Assembly (NCBI RefSeq): GCF_030317105.1
Contig: NZ_JASZYG010000013.1
Coordinates: 62,001 to 126,000, forward strand
DNA from: Variovorax brevis
GTDB taxonomy: Bacteria > Pseudomonadota > Gammaproteobacteria > Burkholderiales > Burkholderiaceae_C
DNA: 64,000 nucleotides
Reading direction: 5' to 3'
Shown here: positions 51,337 through 60,078 of the stretch, piece by piece
Position numbering within the stretch: the stretch's first letter is position 1
How the letters are laid out: the number at the start of each line of letters is the position of its first letter
Notes under the pieces: model-generated
What the model was told of the DNA's origin: nothing
The model's database searches: none
What the model saw: only the letters and a program-made list of their open reading frames with translations
Made by a program: the position numbers and the translations under genes

Positions 51337-52340
51337 TCAGCAACCAGGCCTGCCTCGCGCCAGAATCGCCCAAGCCGTGCGAGCGATCTTGCTTGCGATT
51401 GCGACCGCAACGACGTTGGCCGGTCGCCTCGCTTGTATGTCCCTTTGCCAAGGCGTGGGCACTTTCGTGTGATACATGACCGACCGCTCCCCGTGAATCA
51501 ACAGCGTTCGCAAATACGGATCGCCCCTCTTCGAGATTGAACCCAGTCGAACCTTCCCTCCCGTGCCGCTCTGGCGGGGCACCAGGCCGAAGAATGCGGC
51601 GAACTCGCGCCGAGACTTGAACATTGCGGCGTCACCCATCGTCGCAACCAGCGCAGTCGCGGTCAGCTTGCCTATGCCAGGCACATCGGCGATCGCGCGG
51701 CAGGCCGGATCATGCTTCTGCCAAGCGGCTATTCGTGCCTCAATTCGATCAATGTCCTGCTGCAGTTCGTCGGTTCGTCGATACGCCCAATCTGCTCTTG
51801 CAGACACACGAACATCACGCCCGGCAATTCATTCCCGAGTTCTGCCATGCGAGCGCGGATCTCAGCGAGACCAGCAACGCGGCCAGCCCTAAACGTTGCC
51901 CCGAATTCGTAAAGCAATCCGCGCAGCTGGTTCACTTGCATGGTGCGGAATTTGATTAACAAGGCACGCAGTCGATGCAGACTCAGCACGGCTTGCTGAT
52001 CCTGCTACTTCACAGCCACAGTGCGCATACCCGGTTGCTGCACCGCGTTCCATATCGCGCGCGTGCATCTGCCGCGTCGGTCTTGTTCGTCTGGACGAAG
52101 GGTCGAATGAACTTCGCATGTAACAGGACGACCTCCAAGCTCACTGATCTTGCGAGCCCACCAATGTCCGCTGCCGCACGCCTCCAAGGCCACGCGTCCT
52201 GCGATCCTCTGCGACAAGAACTTGATGAGATCGTCGCGGCCAAATCGTCGATTGGATTTGTACCTGCGCTCGTCCTATCGCAACTGGAATACGGCGCGAT
52301 CTCGCTATACGCTGGTGCGCATCCGTCTTTTGAGAGAGGC
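51337..52340 (-). pseudogene. IS110-family transposase, multiply frameshifted
   Basis: In order and in changing frames: RIAGRVALEACGSGHWWARK, FIRPFVQTNKTDAADARA, VLSLHRLRALLIKFRTMQVN and then a clean final frame (51337-51807) with IADVPGIGKLTATALVATMG and RREFAAFFGLVPRQSGTGGK, the IS110 C-domain. Three or more indels separate the parts. From 52341 to 52880 no gene is supported. Confidence 0.8.
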
Positions 52341-52880
52341 GGTGCCCTGTGATGACAGTGGCCTGGCTCCGAGCCCGCCGGTCGCTCGGTACCTTCAGCG
52401 GGCAGCACACACATCCCGGGGCCCTCGTTCCTTCCCCGTCATGTCCCGGGGCAGACTCCGAACAAAGTCGAATTGCATCCAGTTGGATGATCGAAGAGAA
52501 GCAGACCGACATGATCTGCCCCTGCACATCTATCGGAACGCCATGCGCTCGCAATGCGAGCAACTGGTTGTCTGTTTGAACGACAGTGATCTCGAGCCTG
52601 CGTTGCGAATGGTCCATTCGGACGCGCCAGGCATCATGATTGGGCTCGTGATGCCGCTCGAGAAACCTCGAGGGAGGAGGGCGTGTACGCCAACAAGCGG
52701 CTCACCGCGCTCGCAGACTGGGTGCGTCATCACATCCGGGACGATGAGCTTGCAGCCTCTCAACTGCCGACCCCTGGCCCTTCCAGGAAGAAACCAGTCA
52801 GCAAGCCGTCCCACTGGGTAGGACGTCGCGCGATGTCGCCGCGCAGTCATAGGCGAGGGTCGAAGCCGATCACCGAATCC

Positions 52881-53810
52881 TCAGCGTGTCTTCATGTACG
52901 CCGCGTACAGCGAAGGTTGAAGGTCACGCAGTTCTTTGCGTCGAGCCACGATGTCAGCGTGGCGGCCCTGCCGCTCCAGTCCGAGCAATTCGACCATGAG
53001 ACGCATCGCCTGCTCGGGCGCGCTGTGTTGCGAGGCTTGTGCGAGCGCCAGTTGCTCGCGCAGCGCTGGGCGATCGGTGAGCGCCCATGCCGCAAACCAA
53101 CTGAGGTCGGCAATCTCGCCGTTGCCGTCCGGGATCGCGTCGACGTTGGCATTGAAATTCGCCTCGAAGCTGCGCATCAACTGGGGCAAGAGCGGGTCGG
53201 GCGAGCGTCGCGCAAGCCCTTCCAACAGCGTGGGCGACAACCAGCCCAACTCCGCCAAGAGCGGCCAAGTCGCACGCAGCCCAAGCAGATGCAGGCGGGC
53301 CTCGGCCATCCAGGCGAGCGGCGTCGGTATCCGCCGCCACGATTCGATGGAAGCGACTGACTGCGCGACTTCCTCCCAAGCGCCCGCACGCAGCCAAAGG
53401 GCGGCGGCATGGTCCTGGGGGCGCTTCGCATCGAAGGGCAGCGCGCCGGCGCGCCGCGCCAGGTCTTGCCAACTCGCGCGGAGCCAGCGGATTGCACCGG
53501 GCGGGTCGAAGATGCGCTGTGCAGCAGGACAGATGGTGAGATCCATCATCTGGCGTGCCGCGCGCAAGGCTTCGTGATCGCCGATGGGCTGTGGCTGCCC
53601 GAGGCCACCCGCTTCGATGGACTCGGCGAGCGCCTGCAGTGCAGGCAGGGTGTCGTCGGCAGGATATTCCCGCGCAAGTCGTTCGCAGGCCACTCGGGCG
53701 CCGAGCGCGTCGCGCTGCTCGAGCGCGTGTGCGACGTCGTTCTTGAGCATCACGTCGCGGCTGTCTTCGAAAATGTCGAGTTGCATCTGGTCAAGCAAGT
53801 CAAGGTCCAA
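52881..53810 (-). CDS. helical repeat-type hypothetical protein
   Basis: The protein has about 309 residues from TTG 53810 (MDLDLLDQMQLDIFEDSRDV); an ATG nine codons in is an alternative. It has regular helix pairs suggestive of TPR-like repeats (VACERLAREYPADDTLPALQ; LWLRAGAWEEVAQSVAS) and no membrane segment. I recognise no named family. Its start lies 117 bp downstream of the dnaE2 remnant stop. Confidence 0.6.
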   Translation of the reverse strand: MDLDLLDQMQLDIFEDSRDVMLKNDVAHALEQRDALGARVACERLAREYPADDTLPALQALAESIEAGGLGQPQPIGDHEALRAARQMMDLTICPAAQRIFDPPGAIRWLRASWQDLARRAGALPFDAKRPQDHAAALWLRAGAWEEVAQSVASIESWRRIPTPLAWMAEARLHLLGLRATWPLLAELGWLSPTLLEGLARRSPDPLLPQLMRSFEANFNANVDAIPDGNGEIADLSWFAAWALTDRPALREQLALAQASQHSAPEQAMRLMVELLGLERQGRHADIVARRKELRDLQPSLYAAYMKTR

Positions 53811-53926
53811 GGTCTACAACTTCATTGTGTGGCGGCGGCATCGCACCGTGTTGTCGCAAGCTTCTCGGGATTTTCCCGAGGCCCGGGCATCGGCCGAGCG
53901 GGCCCTCGCGGCACTGCGGCGACGCC

Positions 53927-54905
53927 CTATCTGAAGTCCCCTACTCGACGCTCCAAGCCGCCCCAGTAGCCGGTCGTGATTGACGAGCCTCTGCGCGACC
54001 GGCGAGTGCACGCCATTATCAGACTGCAGGGTCCCCAGTACGCTCAGCAGATCGAGCCGCGAAGCGCGGCGCGCTGCGCCTCGGCCACGCTCGGCCAGAC
54101 AATGGTCCCGGTCTCGTCTCCCAAGGTCGCGAAGATCACCCCGCTCGCCGTGCTGGGCTGCTGGCGGTGCGTCCCGATGCCACTCGCGCGCACCTGCTCC
54201 TTGTCCCGGACGTTGCGGCGCAGGTCCTCCGTGGTGCGGATCCTCCACCGTGCAAGCTTCGGCCGCAGCAGCGCCAGCGGATGACGACGCAAGGTCAGCC
54301 CCATCGATGCGTAATCATCGACGATGTCTGTGCCTTCCGTCGGAGCGCGGAACGCCACCGACTCCTCGTGTGTCGGCGCATTGCGCAGCGCAGCAACCCG
54401 GTCGGCAGTGTGTCGATCCCGACGGCTTCCCAGACCGCGTGCGGGCGATGCCCCGCCAGACTGAGCAATGCATCGGCCGCCGGCAGGCAGCGCAGATCGT
54501 GCGCATCCAGTGCAGCGCGCCGGGCTCCTCGACACTCGCGAACGGCGCCTTGACGCGCTCGGCCATGAGCGGCTCGGCCACGCCCGCGCATGCCCACGAT
54601 GCGCGACAGGCCCAGGCGCACCCCGCGCAGGGGCTCGGCGATGGTGGAGTACCAGCGTGCCGGCAACGCCGTCGCCTGTGCGACTTCCTCGAGCGTGCTG
54701 AACCAGTGGCTCAGGGTCATGTCGCCCGGTCGTACGACCACGCCGTGCTCACGCGCAACGCGCACCCGTTGCGCTGGCGCGTAGAAAGCCCATCGGCTGG
54801 CTGTTGAGCAGGGCGGTCAGCAGCGCGTCCGGATGGTGGCGTTTCAGCCAGCAGCTCTCATAAGCCAGCAAGCCAAAACCGGCCGCATGGCTTTCCGGAC
54901 AGCCC
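53927..54905 (-). pseudogene. DnaE2-type error-prone DNA polymerase, C-terminal remnant
   Basis: Blocks of the C-terminal third of DnaE2 run in order with frame changes: FGLLAYESCW-like start, AREHGVVVRPGDMTLSHWFS, VRLGLSRIVGM, RAALDAHDLRCLPAADAL, HAVWEAVGIDTLP, DIVDDYASMGLTLRRHPLAL, STASGVIFATLGDETGTIVW and a final DFR stop at 53927. The PHP and polymerase domains are absent; the remnant breaks off about 35 bp from the catabolic cluster. Intact DnaE2 acts in SOS mutagenesis. Confidence 0.8.
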
Positions 54906-54939
54906 CCCATTCACTCTCTTGTCAATGCAAGCTCATATA

Positions 54940-55737
54940 TCAGACCTGCTGCCAGCGCGGAGTCCGTTTCTCAAAGAAGGCGTCGTGGCCCTCGCGAGCG
55001 GCCGGCAACTGATAGGCCTGTACGAAGCATTCGGCCTCATATTCCAGGTGCGCCCGAAACTGAGCACGGAAGTCCCGGTCGACCAGTCGTGCCATGGTCT
55101 GGATCGAGGTGCGCGGTTTCGTGGCAATCTCTGCGGCCAGCGCCTGTGTGCGGGCTTCGAGTACATCGTCCTCGACAACTTCGTCGACCAGGCCCATGTG
55201 GAGCGCAGTCGACGCATCGAGCGTTTCACCGGTGAAAAGCAGGCGCTTGGTCAGCGACGGCCCCAGCAGTCGCGCCATCAGCACAGCGCCGCCCGTCCCT
55301 GGCCACGCGCCCCTGTTTACTTCAGGTAGCGCCAAGGTCGCACTGTGCGCGGCAATTCGGTAGCTGCAGCCCAGCGCCAGTTCGAGGCCGCCGCCCATGC
55401 AGGTGCCGCGGATCGAAGCGATGCTCGGCGTATCGAGTTCGACCAGCGCCAGCATCATGCGGTGCGCGTTAGCGACGTGCACCCGCGCCACTTCGGCATC
55501 GAAGCGCATCGCGTATTCGCGCAGGTCGGCGCCGGCGCAGAAACTGCGCTCGCCGCTGCCGAACACCACGCACCGCACGACCCGCGCTTCCTGCGCATTC
55601 AGAAAAAAGTCGCCCAGCTCGCGCCGGACGATCTGATTCAAGACGCCGAGGGGCGGATTGTCGATCGCGACGTGGCGCACCGCGTTCACGGCGTCATGAC
55701 GAACTGAGATCGCTGTCCAGGCGCCGCTCGTCGTCAT
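54940..55737 (-). CDS. enoyl-CoA hydratase/isomerase family protein
   Basis: The protein has 265 residues with a crotonase fold: oxyanion-hole segments FGSGERSFCAGADLREY and IRGTCMGGGLELALGCSYRI, then LPEVNRGAWPGTGGAVLMAR. The position of the second catalytic Glu is occupied by the WPGTGG segment, so hydratase activity is likely but the exact reaction is open. It overlaps the GntR gene by 4 bp (ATGA) and is cotranscribed with it. Confidence 0.9.
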   Translation of the reverse strand: MTTSGAWTAISVRHDAVNAVRHVAIDNPPLGVLNQIVRRELGDFFLNAQEARVVRCVVFGSGERSFCAGADLREYAMRFDAEVARVHVANAHRMMLALVELDTPSIASIRGTCMGGGLELALGCSYRIAAHSATLALPEVNRGAWPGTGGAVLMARLLGPSLTKRLLFTGETLDASTALHMGLVDEVVEDDVLEARTQALAAEIATKPRTSIQTMARLVDRDFRAQFRAHLEYEAECFVQAYQLPAAREGHDAFFEKRTPRWQQV

Positions 55738-56420
55738 GCCACGGCCGGGGATGAACGGTTCATCGTGTCAAGCATGCGCTGCTTGCCGGTCAGGATGTGG
55801 CTTTCGAAAAGGTTGGCCGCTTCCGTGACTTTGCCGCTGCGCAATGCTTCTACCAGCTGGGAATGCTCGGCATGCGATAGCTGCATCTGCGCCATCGTGT
55901 ACACGCCTTTGCGTAGATAGAGGCTCAGCTCGGTTTCGATCGTGTGATTGAGGTCGATCAAGCGTGGATTCTTGGTGATGGCCATCAGGTGGTCGTGAAA
56001 GGTGGCGTTGAGTTGCTGATAGAGCCCGCCGTCGCGAGCCTTCAACGCGGCTTCCATCTGATCCATCAACTCCATCAAGCGCGTTTCCTCCGCAGCTTCG
56101 AGTCGGCTTGCGGCAAGCCGGCCGGCGGTGCGCGCGATGCCGGCACGCACGTCATACAGATCGAGCGCTGCCTCCAGCGACACCCTGCGCACCTCCGCGC
56201 CGCGGTTGGGAACGATGCGTATCAGGCCGCTGCGTTCGAGGGAGCGCAAGGCCTCGCGCGCCGAGTTGCGCCCCACGCCGAGTTGAGCTGCCAATGCCTG
56301 CTCGTTGACACGTTCCCCGGGCCGCAGGGTTCCGGTCGCAATCATCCGCTTCACCTGATCCTGTATCTCGTCAAGGCGGGTGGCGATCGCGTCTGCATCT
56401 CGTAGGACGACTTTGCTCAT
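55734..56420 (-). CDS. GntR-family (FCD) regulator of the catabolic cluster
   Basis: The protein has 228 residues. The winged helix (LRPGERVNEQALAAQLGVGR, NSAREALRSLERSGLIRIVP) is followed by an all-helical FCD domain (LYDVRAGIARTAGRLAASRL, LNATFHDHLMAITKNPRLID) with the usual Asp/His metal or ligand residues. It is divergent from the aldehyde dehydrogenase operon, 114 bp away, and likely represses both units until an acid or CoA intermediate appears. Confidence 0.9.
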   Translation of the reverse strand: MSKVVLRDADAIATRLDEIQDQVKRMIATGTLRPGERVNEQALAAQLGVGRNSAREALRSLERSGLIRIVPNRGAEVRRVSLEAALDLYDVRAGIARTAGRLAASRLEAAEETRLMELMDQMEAALKARDGGLYQQLNATFHDHLMAITKNPRLIDLNHTIETELSLYLRKGVYTMAQMQLSHAEHSQLVEALRSGKVTEAANLFESHILTGKQRMLDTMNRSSPAVA

Positions 56421-56473
56421 GGTGCTTCATAAAAGTTTTCCGAAGTCTACATCGCATCCCCAAACAAGGCTAG

Positions 56474-56485
56474 TGTGCAAACACA
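56474..56485. promoter_or_regulatory. candidate GntR operator TGTGCAAACACA
   Basis: A perfect TGTG-N4-CACA dyad lies in the 114-bp divergent region. It would cover the promoter of the GntR gene itself. Confidence 0.45.
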
Positions 56486-56495
56486 AAACATTAAA

Positions 56496-56534
56496 GTGTT
56501 GACACATTGATGTGGAGCGCCGACAATTGCTGGC
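56496..56534 (+). promoter_or_regulatory. sigma70-type promoter with overlapping dyad for the catabolic operon
   Basis: TTGACA (56499-56504), 17 bp, then GACAAT (56522-56527). The -35 is embedded in the dyad GTGTTGACAC (56496-56505), a second candidate GntR site. The predicted start is at about 56534, one base before the ATG, and no ribosome site precedes it, so the transcript may be leaderless. Confidence 0.55.
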
Positions 56535-57998
56535 ATGGAACTACAAGACCTCTACACATCCCACGGTCAATTCATCGGCGGCACTTGGCGCCCGGGCAGC
56601 GAATACGCGAACGTCGTGGTCAACCCGTCGACCGAAGTCGCGCTGGGCGAAATGACGCCCGCCGGCGCGGCGCAGGTCGCTGAAGCCATCGAAGCCGCGT
56701 GGTCGGCGCGTGGCGCGATGCGGGCGTTGACGGCCTGGAACCGCTCCGGGCTGCTGCGCCGAGCGGCGACGTTGATCGACGAGCGCGCCGAGGCGCTCGG
56801 CCGCCTGGTGGCACTGGAAACCGGCAAGCCGGTGCGCCAGGCCGTCGGTGAGGCCAAGGCCTCGGCCGAATCGGTCGACTGGTTTGCCGACGAGGCGCGC
56901 CGCGTGTTCGGCATGAGCTACGAAAGCCGGGTCAAGGGCGACCGCTATCTGGTTCACATGGAGCCGCTCGGTGTGGTGGCGGCTTTCGTGCCGTGGAACT
57001 TCCCGCTGCTGCTGCTGGCGCGCAAGATGGCGCCCGCGCTTGCCGCCGGCAACACGCTGGTGATTCGTCCTTCGAGTGAAGCAGCCGGCGCGACGATGGC
57101 CCTCATCAAATGCTTCGAGGACGCAGGCTTTCCCGCGGGGGCGATCAACCTGGTGATCGGCCGTCCGGGGGACGTCACGCCGACCATCATGAACGACGCC
57201 CGCGTCGCCAAAGTGAGTTTCACCGGTTCGGTGCCCATCGGCCGGCAGATCGTCGCGCAATCGGCCGTCACGCTGAAGCGCGTCAGCATGGAACTCGGCG
57301 GCCACGCGCCGGTGATCGTTCATGCCGACGCCGACATCGACGCCTTCGCCGCACTCGCCGCGCCGGGCAAGTTCCGCAATGCCGGTCAGGTGTGCGCCTC
57401 TCCGACGCGCTTCTATGTGCACGAATCAATCGCTCGCGAGGTCGAGCAGAAGCTGGTCGCTGCAACCCGCACACTGCGCCTTGGCTCGCCGCTCGACGAC
57501 GCAACCGATCTCGGCCCGCTGACCACCGCGCGGCGTCGTGACGCGGTCCAGAAGATGGTCGACGAGGCCGTATCCGGCGGCGCCCGCGTGCTGTCGGGCG
57601 GAACGCGCCCGACCACCATGGAGCGCGGTTACTTCTACGAGCCGACCTGGCTCACGCGGCTGCAGCCCGATGCCGCGGTGCTCAACGACGAACCTTTCGG
57701 ACCGATCGGCACGCTCGCCACTTTTTCAACGCTGGATGAAGTGGCCGCCGAAGCCAACCGCCTGCCGTTCGCGCTGGCTGCCTACGTCTTCACGCGCTCG
57801 CTGGCGAAGGCGCATGCGACGGTCGATCGCCTCGAAGCGGGGGTGATTGGTGTCAATACCTTCGTCGCCTCCACCGCCGAGACGCCCTTTGGCGGCTCGA
57901 AGGACAGCGGCTATGGACGCGAAGGCGGCCCGCACGCCATCCGCGATTACCTCGACACCAAGTTCGTCAACGTCGCCATGCCGGCGGACGCCGAGTAA
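56535..57998 (+). CDS. NAD(P)-dependent aldehyde dehydrogenase
   Basis: The protein has 487 residues. ALDH motifs are AAFVPWNFPLLLLARKMAPA (substrate loop with the conserved Asn), the cofactor glycine motif FTGSVPIGR, general base Glu in MELGGHAPVIV, nucleophile Cys in FRNAGQVCASPTRFYV, and NDEPFGPIGTLATF near the end. Family members oxidise an aldehyde to an acid. As the first gene of the operon it would act on the product of the GMC oxidoreductase or of the aldolase. Confidence 0.95.
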   Translation: MELQDLYTSHGQFIGGTWRPGSEYANVVVNPSTEVALGEMTPAGAAQVAEAIEAAWSARGAMRALTAWNRSGLLRRAATLIDERAEALGRLVALETGKPVRQAVGEAKASAESVDWFADEARRVFGMSYESRVKGDRYLVHMEPLGVVAAFVPWNFPLLLLARKMAPALAAGNTLVIRPSSEAAGATMALIKCFEDAGFPAGAINLVIGRPGDVTPTIMNDARVAKVSFTGSVPIGRQIVAQSAVTLKRVSMELGGHAPVIVHADADIDAFAALAAPGKFRNAGQVCASPTRFYVHESIAREVEQKLVAATRTLRLGSPLDDATDLGPLTTARRRDAVQKMVDEAVSGGARVLSGGTRPTTMERGYFYEPTWLTRLQPDAAVLNDEPFGPIGTLATFSTLDEVAAEANRLPFALAAYVFTRSLAKAHATVDRLEAGVIGVNTFVASTAETPFGGSKDSGYGREGGPHAIRDYLDTKFVNVAMPADAE

Positions 57999-58043
57999 CA
58001 AACACACCCAACCCCCCCCGGGAACCTTACAGGAGACAACCCT

Positions 58044-58853
58044 ATGAAAGTCATCGCCAACCACGCCAAGCGGCGCATCCTCAACGGCGAGCTCGCGCTC
58101 GGCATGGGCCTGCGCCAGGCCCGAACCGTCGACATCGCGCAGATTGCCAGCAGCTGCGATTTCGACTGGCTGTTCATCGACATGGAGCACAACTCCATGA
58201 GCGTCGACACTGCCGCGCAGATCTGCCAGGCGGCGCTCGGCGTCGGCATCACGCCAATGATCCGCGTGCCGGCGCACGAGGCCTTCCACAGCACACGGCT
58301 GCTCGACACCGGCGCACAGGGCATCGTGATTCCGCACGTCAGCACCCAGGAGCAGGCGCGCGCGGTGGTGAATTTCTGCCGTTTCACGCCGTTGGGCAAT
58401 CGCTCGATTCCCGGCAGCTTGCCGCAGACCCGCTTCATGACCCTGCCAGTGACCGAGACCGTGTCGCTGATCAACGCAGAAACGCTGGTGGTGGCGATGA
58501 TCGAGACGGTCGAGGGCCGCGACAACGTGGACGCGATCGCCTCCGTGCCGGGCATCGACGTGCTGCTGGTCGGCTGTACCGACATGGCGGCCGAGCTCGG
58601 CGTCGCGGGCCAGCTCGGTCATCCAAGCGTCAAGGCCACGCTCGACACCGTGTTCGCCGCGTGCAGAAAACACGGCAAGGCATGCGGCGTCGGCGGCGTC
58701 TATGACGAGGCGCTGATGGCCGAATACATCCAGAAGGGCGCGCGGCTGATTCTCAGCGGCTCCGATCTGGCCTTTCTCATGGCCGGCGCGCGCAGCCGTT
58801 CGTCGACGCTGCGCAGCATAGACCTTTCCGAGCAAACGGTGGCCGTCGCCTGA
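58044..58853 (+). CDS. HpcH/HpaI family aldolase/citrate lyase-like protein
   Basis: The protein has 269 residues. WLFIDMEHNSMSVDTAAQIC, GAQGIVIPHVSTQEQARAVV, MIETVEGRDNVDAIASVPGI (metal Glu) and LLVGCTDMAAELG (metal Asp) define the class II pyruvate aldolase fold. Such enzymes cleave 2-keto-4-hydroxy acids (or malyl-type CoA esters) to pyruvate or a related keto acid and an aldehyde. AGGAGA lies upstream; the gap to the preceding gene is 45 bp. Confidence 0.9.
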   Translation: MKVIANHAKRRILNGELALGMGLRQARTVDIAQIASSCDFDWLFIDMEHNSMSVDTAAQICQAALGVGITPMIRVPAHEAFHSTRLLDTGAQGIVIPHVSTQEQARAVVNFCRFTPLGNRSIPGSLPQTRFMTLPVTETVSLINAETLVVAMIETVEGRDNVDAIASVPGIDVLLVGCTDMAAELGVAGQLGHPSVKATLDTVFAACRKHGKACGVGGVYDEALMAEYIQKGARLILSGSDLAFLMAGARSRSSTLRSIDLSEQTVAVA

Positions 58854-58888
58854 GGCGGCCTGGCTGCAACACATCCAACCGAGACACA

Positions 58889-60070
58889 ATGAATCCAGCT
58901 CACACCCTGGCCATGATCGAGCGTCCGGACCTGCGCCCGTATCTGAGCGACGAACAGTTCGAATTCCGCCGCAGCGTCAATCGCGTGCTCTCCAAGCATG
59001 CCAGTCCCGACTACATCGGCAAGTGCGACGAGGAAAAGCGCTTTCCACAAGAACTGATCGACGTCGGCGTCGAGCAGGGCTGGTTTGCGCTCACGTTGCC
59101 CGAGGCCGCTGGCGGCATCGGCGACTACATGGACATGACGGCCTTCCTGGAAGTCGCGGCCTACTACAGCGTGGCACTCAGCCGCTTCTGGAACGCCAAC
59201 ATCAACATGGTCGGCGGCGCGGTGGCGCGCTTCGCGAGCGAGGAAATCAAGGCAGACGTGCTTCCGGCGTTGGCCAAGGGCGAAGGCTGGCTGGCCTTCG
59301 CCCTGAGCGAGAACGGCTCTGGCTCCGACGCCGCGTCGCTCACCACGCGAGCCGTAGCCGATGGCGACGACTTCGTCGTTGACGGCACCAAGATGTGGAT
59401 CACCGGTGCAATGCAGGCCAAGTACATCCTGACCGCCGTGCGCACCGACAAGGAAGCCAAGAAGCACGACGGCATCAGTCTCCTCCTGGTGCCGACCGAC
59501 ACGCCGGGCCTGGACATCCGTCCGATCGACCTGCTCGGTGGCAGCGCGATCCGCACCTGCGAGGTGAACTACGTTGGCGTTCGCGTGCCGAAGCAGCTCG
59601 TGGTCGGCGAACTGCACATGGGCTGGAAGCGCCTGACCGCGGTGCTCGCAAAGGAACGCGTGGCGCTGTCGGCGATGTGTGCCGGCGCGGCGCAGGCGGC
59701 GGTCGACCTGGCGCGTTGGTATGCGCTCGAACGCAAGCAGTTCGGCCAGCCGATTTTCGACTTCCAGGCAGTCTCGCACATGCTGGTCGACATGCAGACG
59801 CAGGTCGACGCGGCGCGGATGATGGCCTATCGCGCGGCCAAGCTGCTGGTCGAGGGCCAGCCCTGCGACGCCGAGTCGTCGCAGGCGAAGTTTTTCGCCT
59901 CAGACGTGTATGTGAAGGTCGCGACCGACGGCCTTCAGATCATGGGTGCCAACGGCTACGCGATGGAGTACGCCATGCAGCGCCACTACCGCGAGTCGAA
60001 GCTGTTCCAGATCTTCGGTGGCACCAACCAGATCCAGCGCAACATCATCGCGCGCGCCTTGAAAGCGTGA
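58889..60070 (+). CDS. acyl-CoA dehydrogenase
   Basis: The protein has 393 residues. WLAFALSENGSGSDAASLTT and KMWITGAMQAKYIL (flavin-binding middle domain), ERVALSAMCAGAAQAAVDLA, and the C-terminal YRESKLFQIFGGTNQIQRNI, which carries the family signature, are present. It introduces a double bond into an acyl-CoA and passes electrons to ETF. It is separated by 8 bp from the flavoprotein downstream. Confidence 0.95.
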   Translation: MNPAHTLAMIERPDLRPYLSDEQFEFRRSVNRVLSKHASPDYIGKCDEEKRFPQELIDVGVEQGWFALTLPEAAGGIGDYMDMTAFLEVAAYYSVALSRFWNANINMVGGAVARFASEEIKADVLPALAKGEGWLAFALSENGSGSDAASLTTRAVADGDDFVVDGTKMWITGAMQAKYILTAVRTDKEAKKHDGISLLLVPTDTPGLDIRPIDLLGGSAIRTCEVNYVGVRVPKQLVVGELHMGWKRLTAVLAKERVALSAMCAGAAQAAVDLARWYALERKQFGQPIFDFQAVSHMLVDMQTQVDAARMMAYRAAKLLVEGQPCDAESSQAKFFASDVYVKVATDGLQIMGANGYAMEYAMQRHYRESKLFQIFGGTNQIQRNIIARALKA

Positions 60071-60078
60071 GCACAGGC

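Noticed and set aside
59395..60078. Upstream extension of the flavoprotein frame into the acyl-CoA dehydrogenase
   Set aside because: The open frame continues by chance; family similarity starts only after the ATG at 60079.
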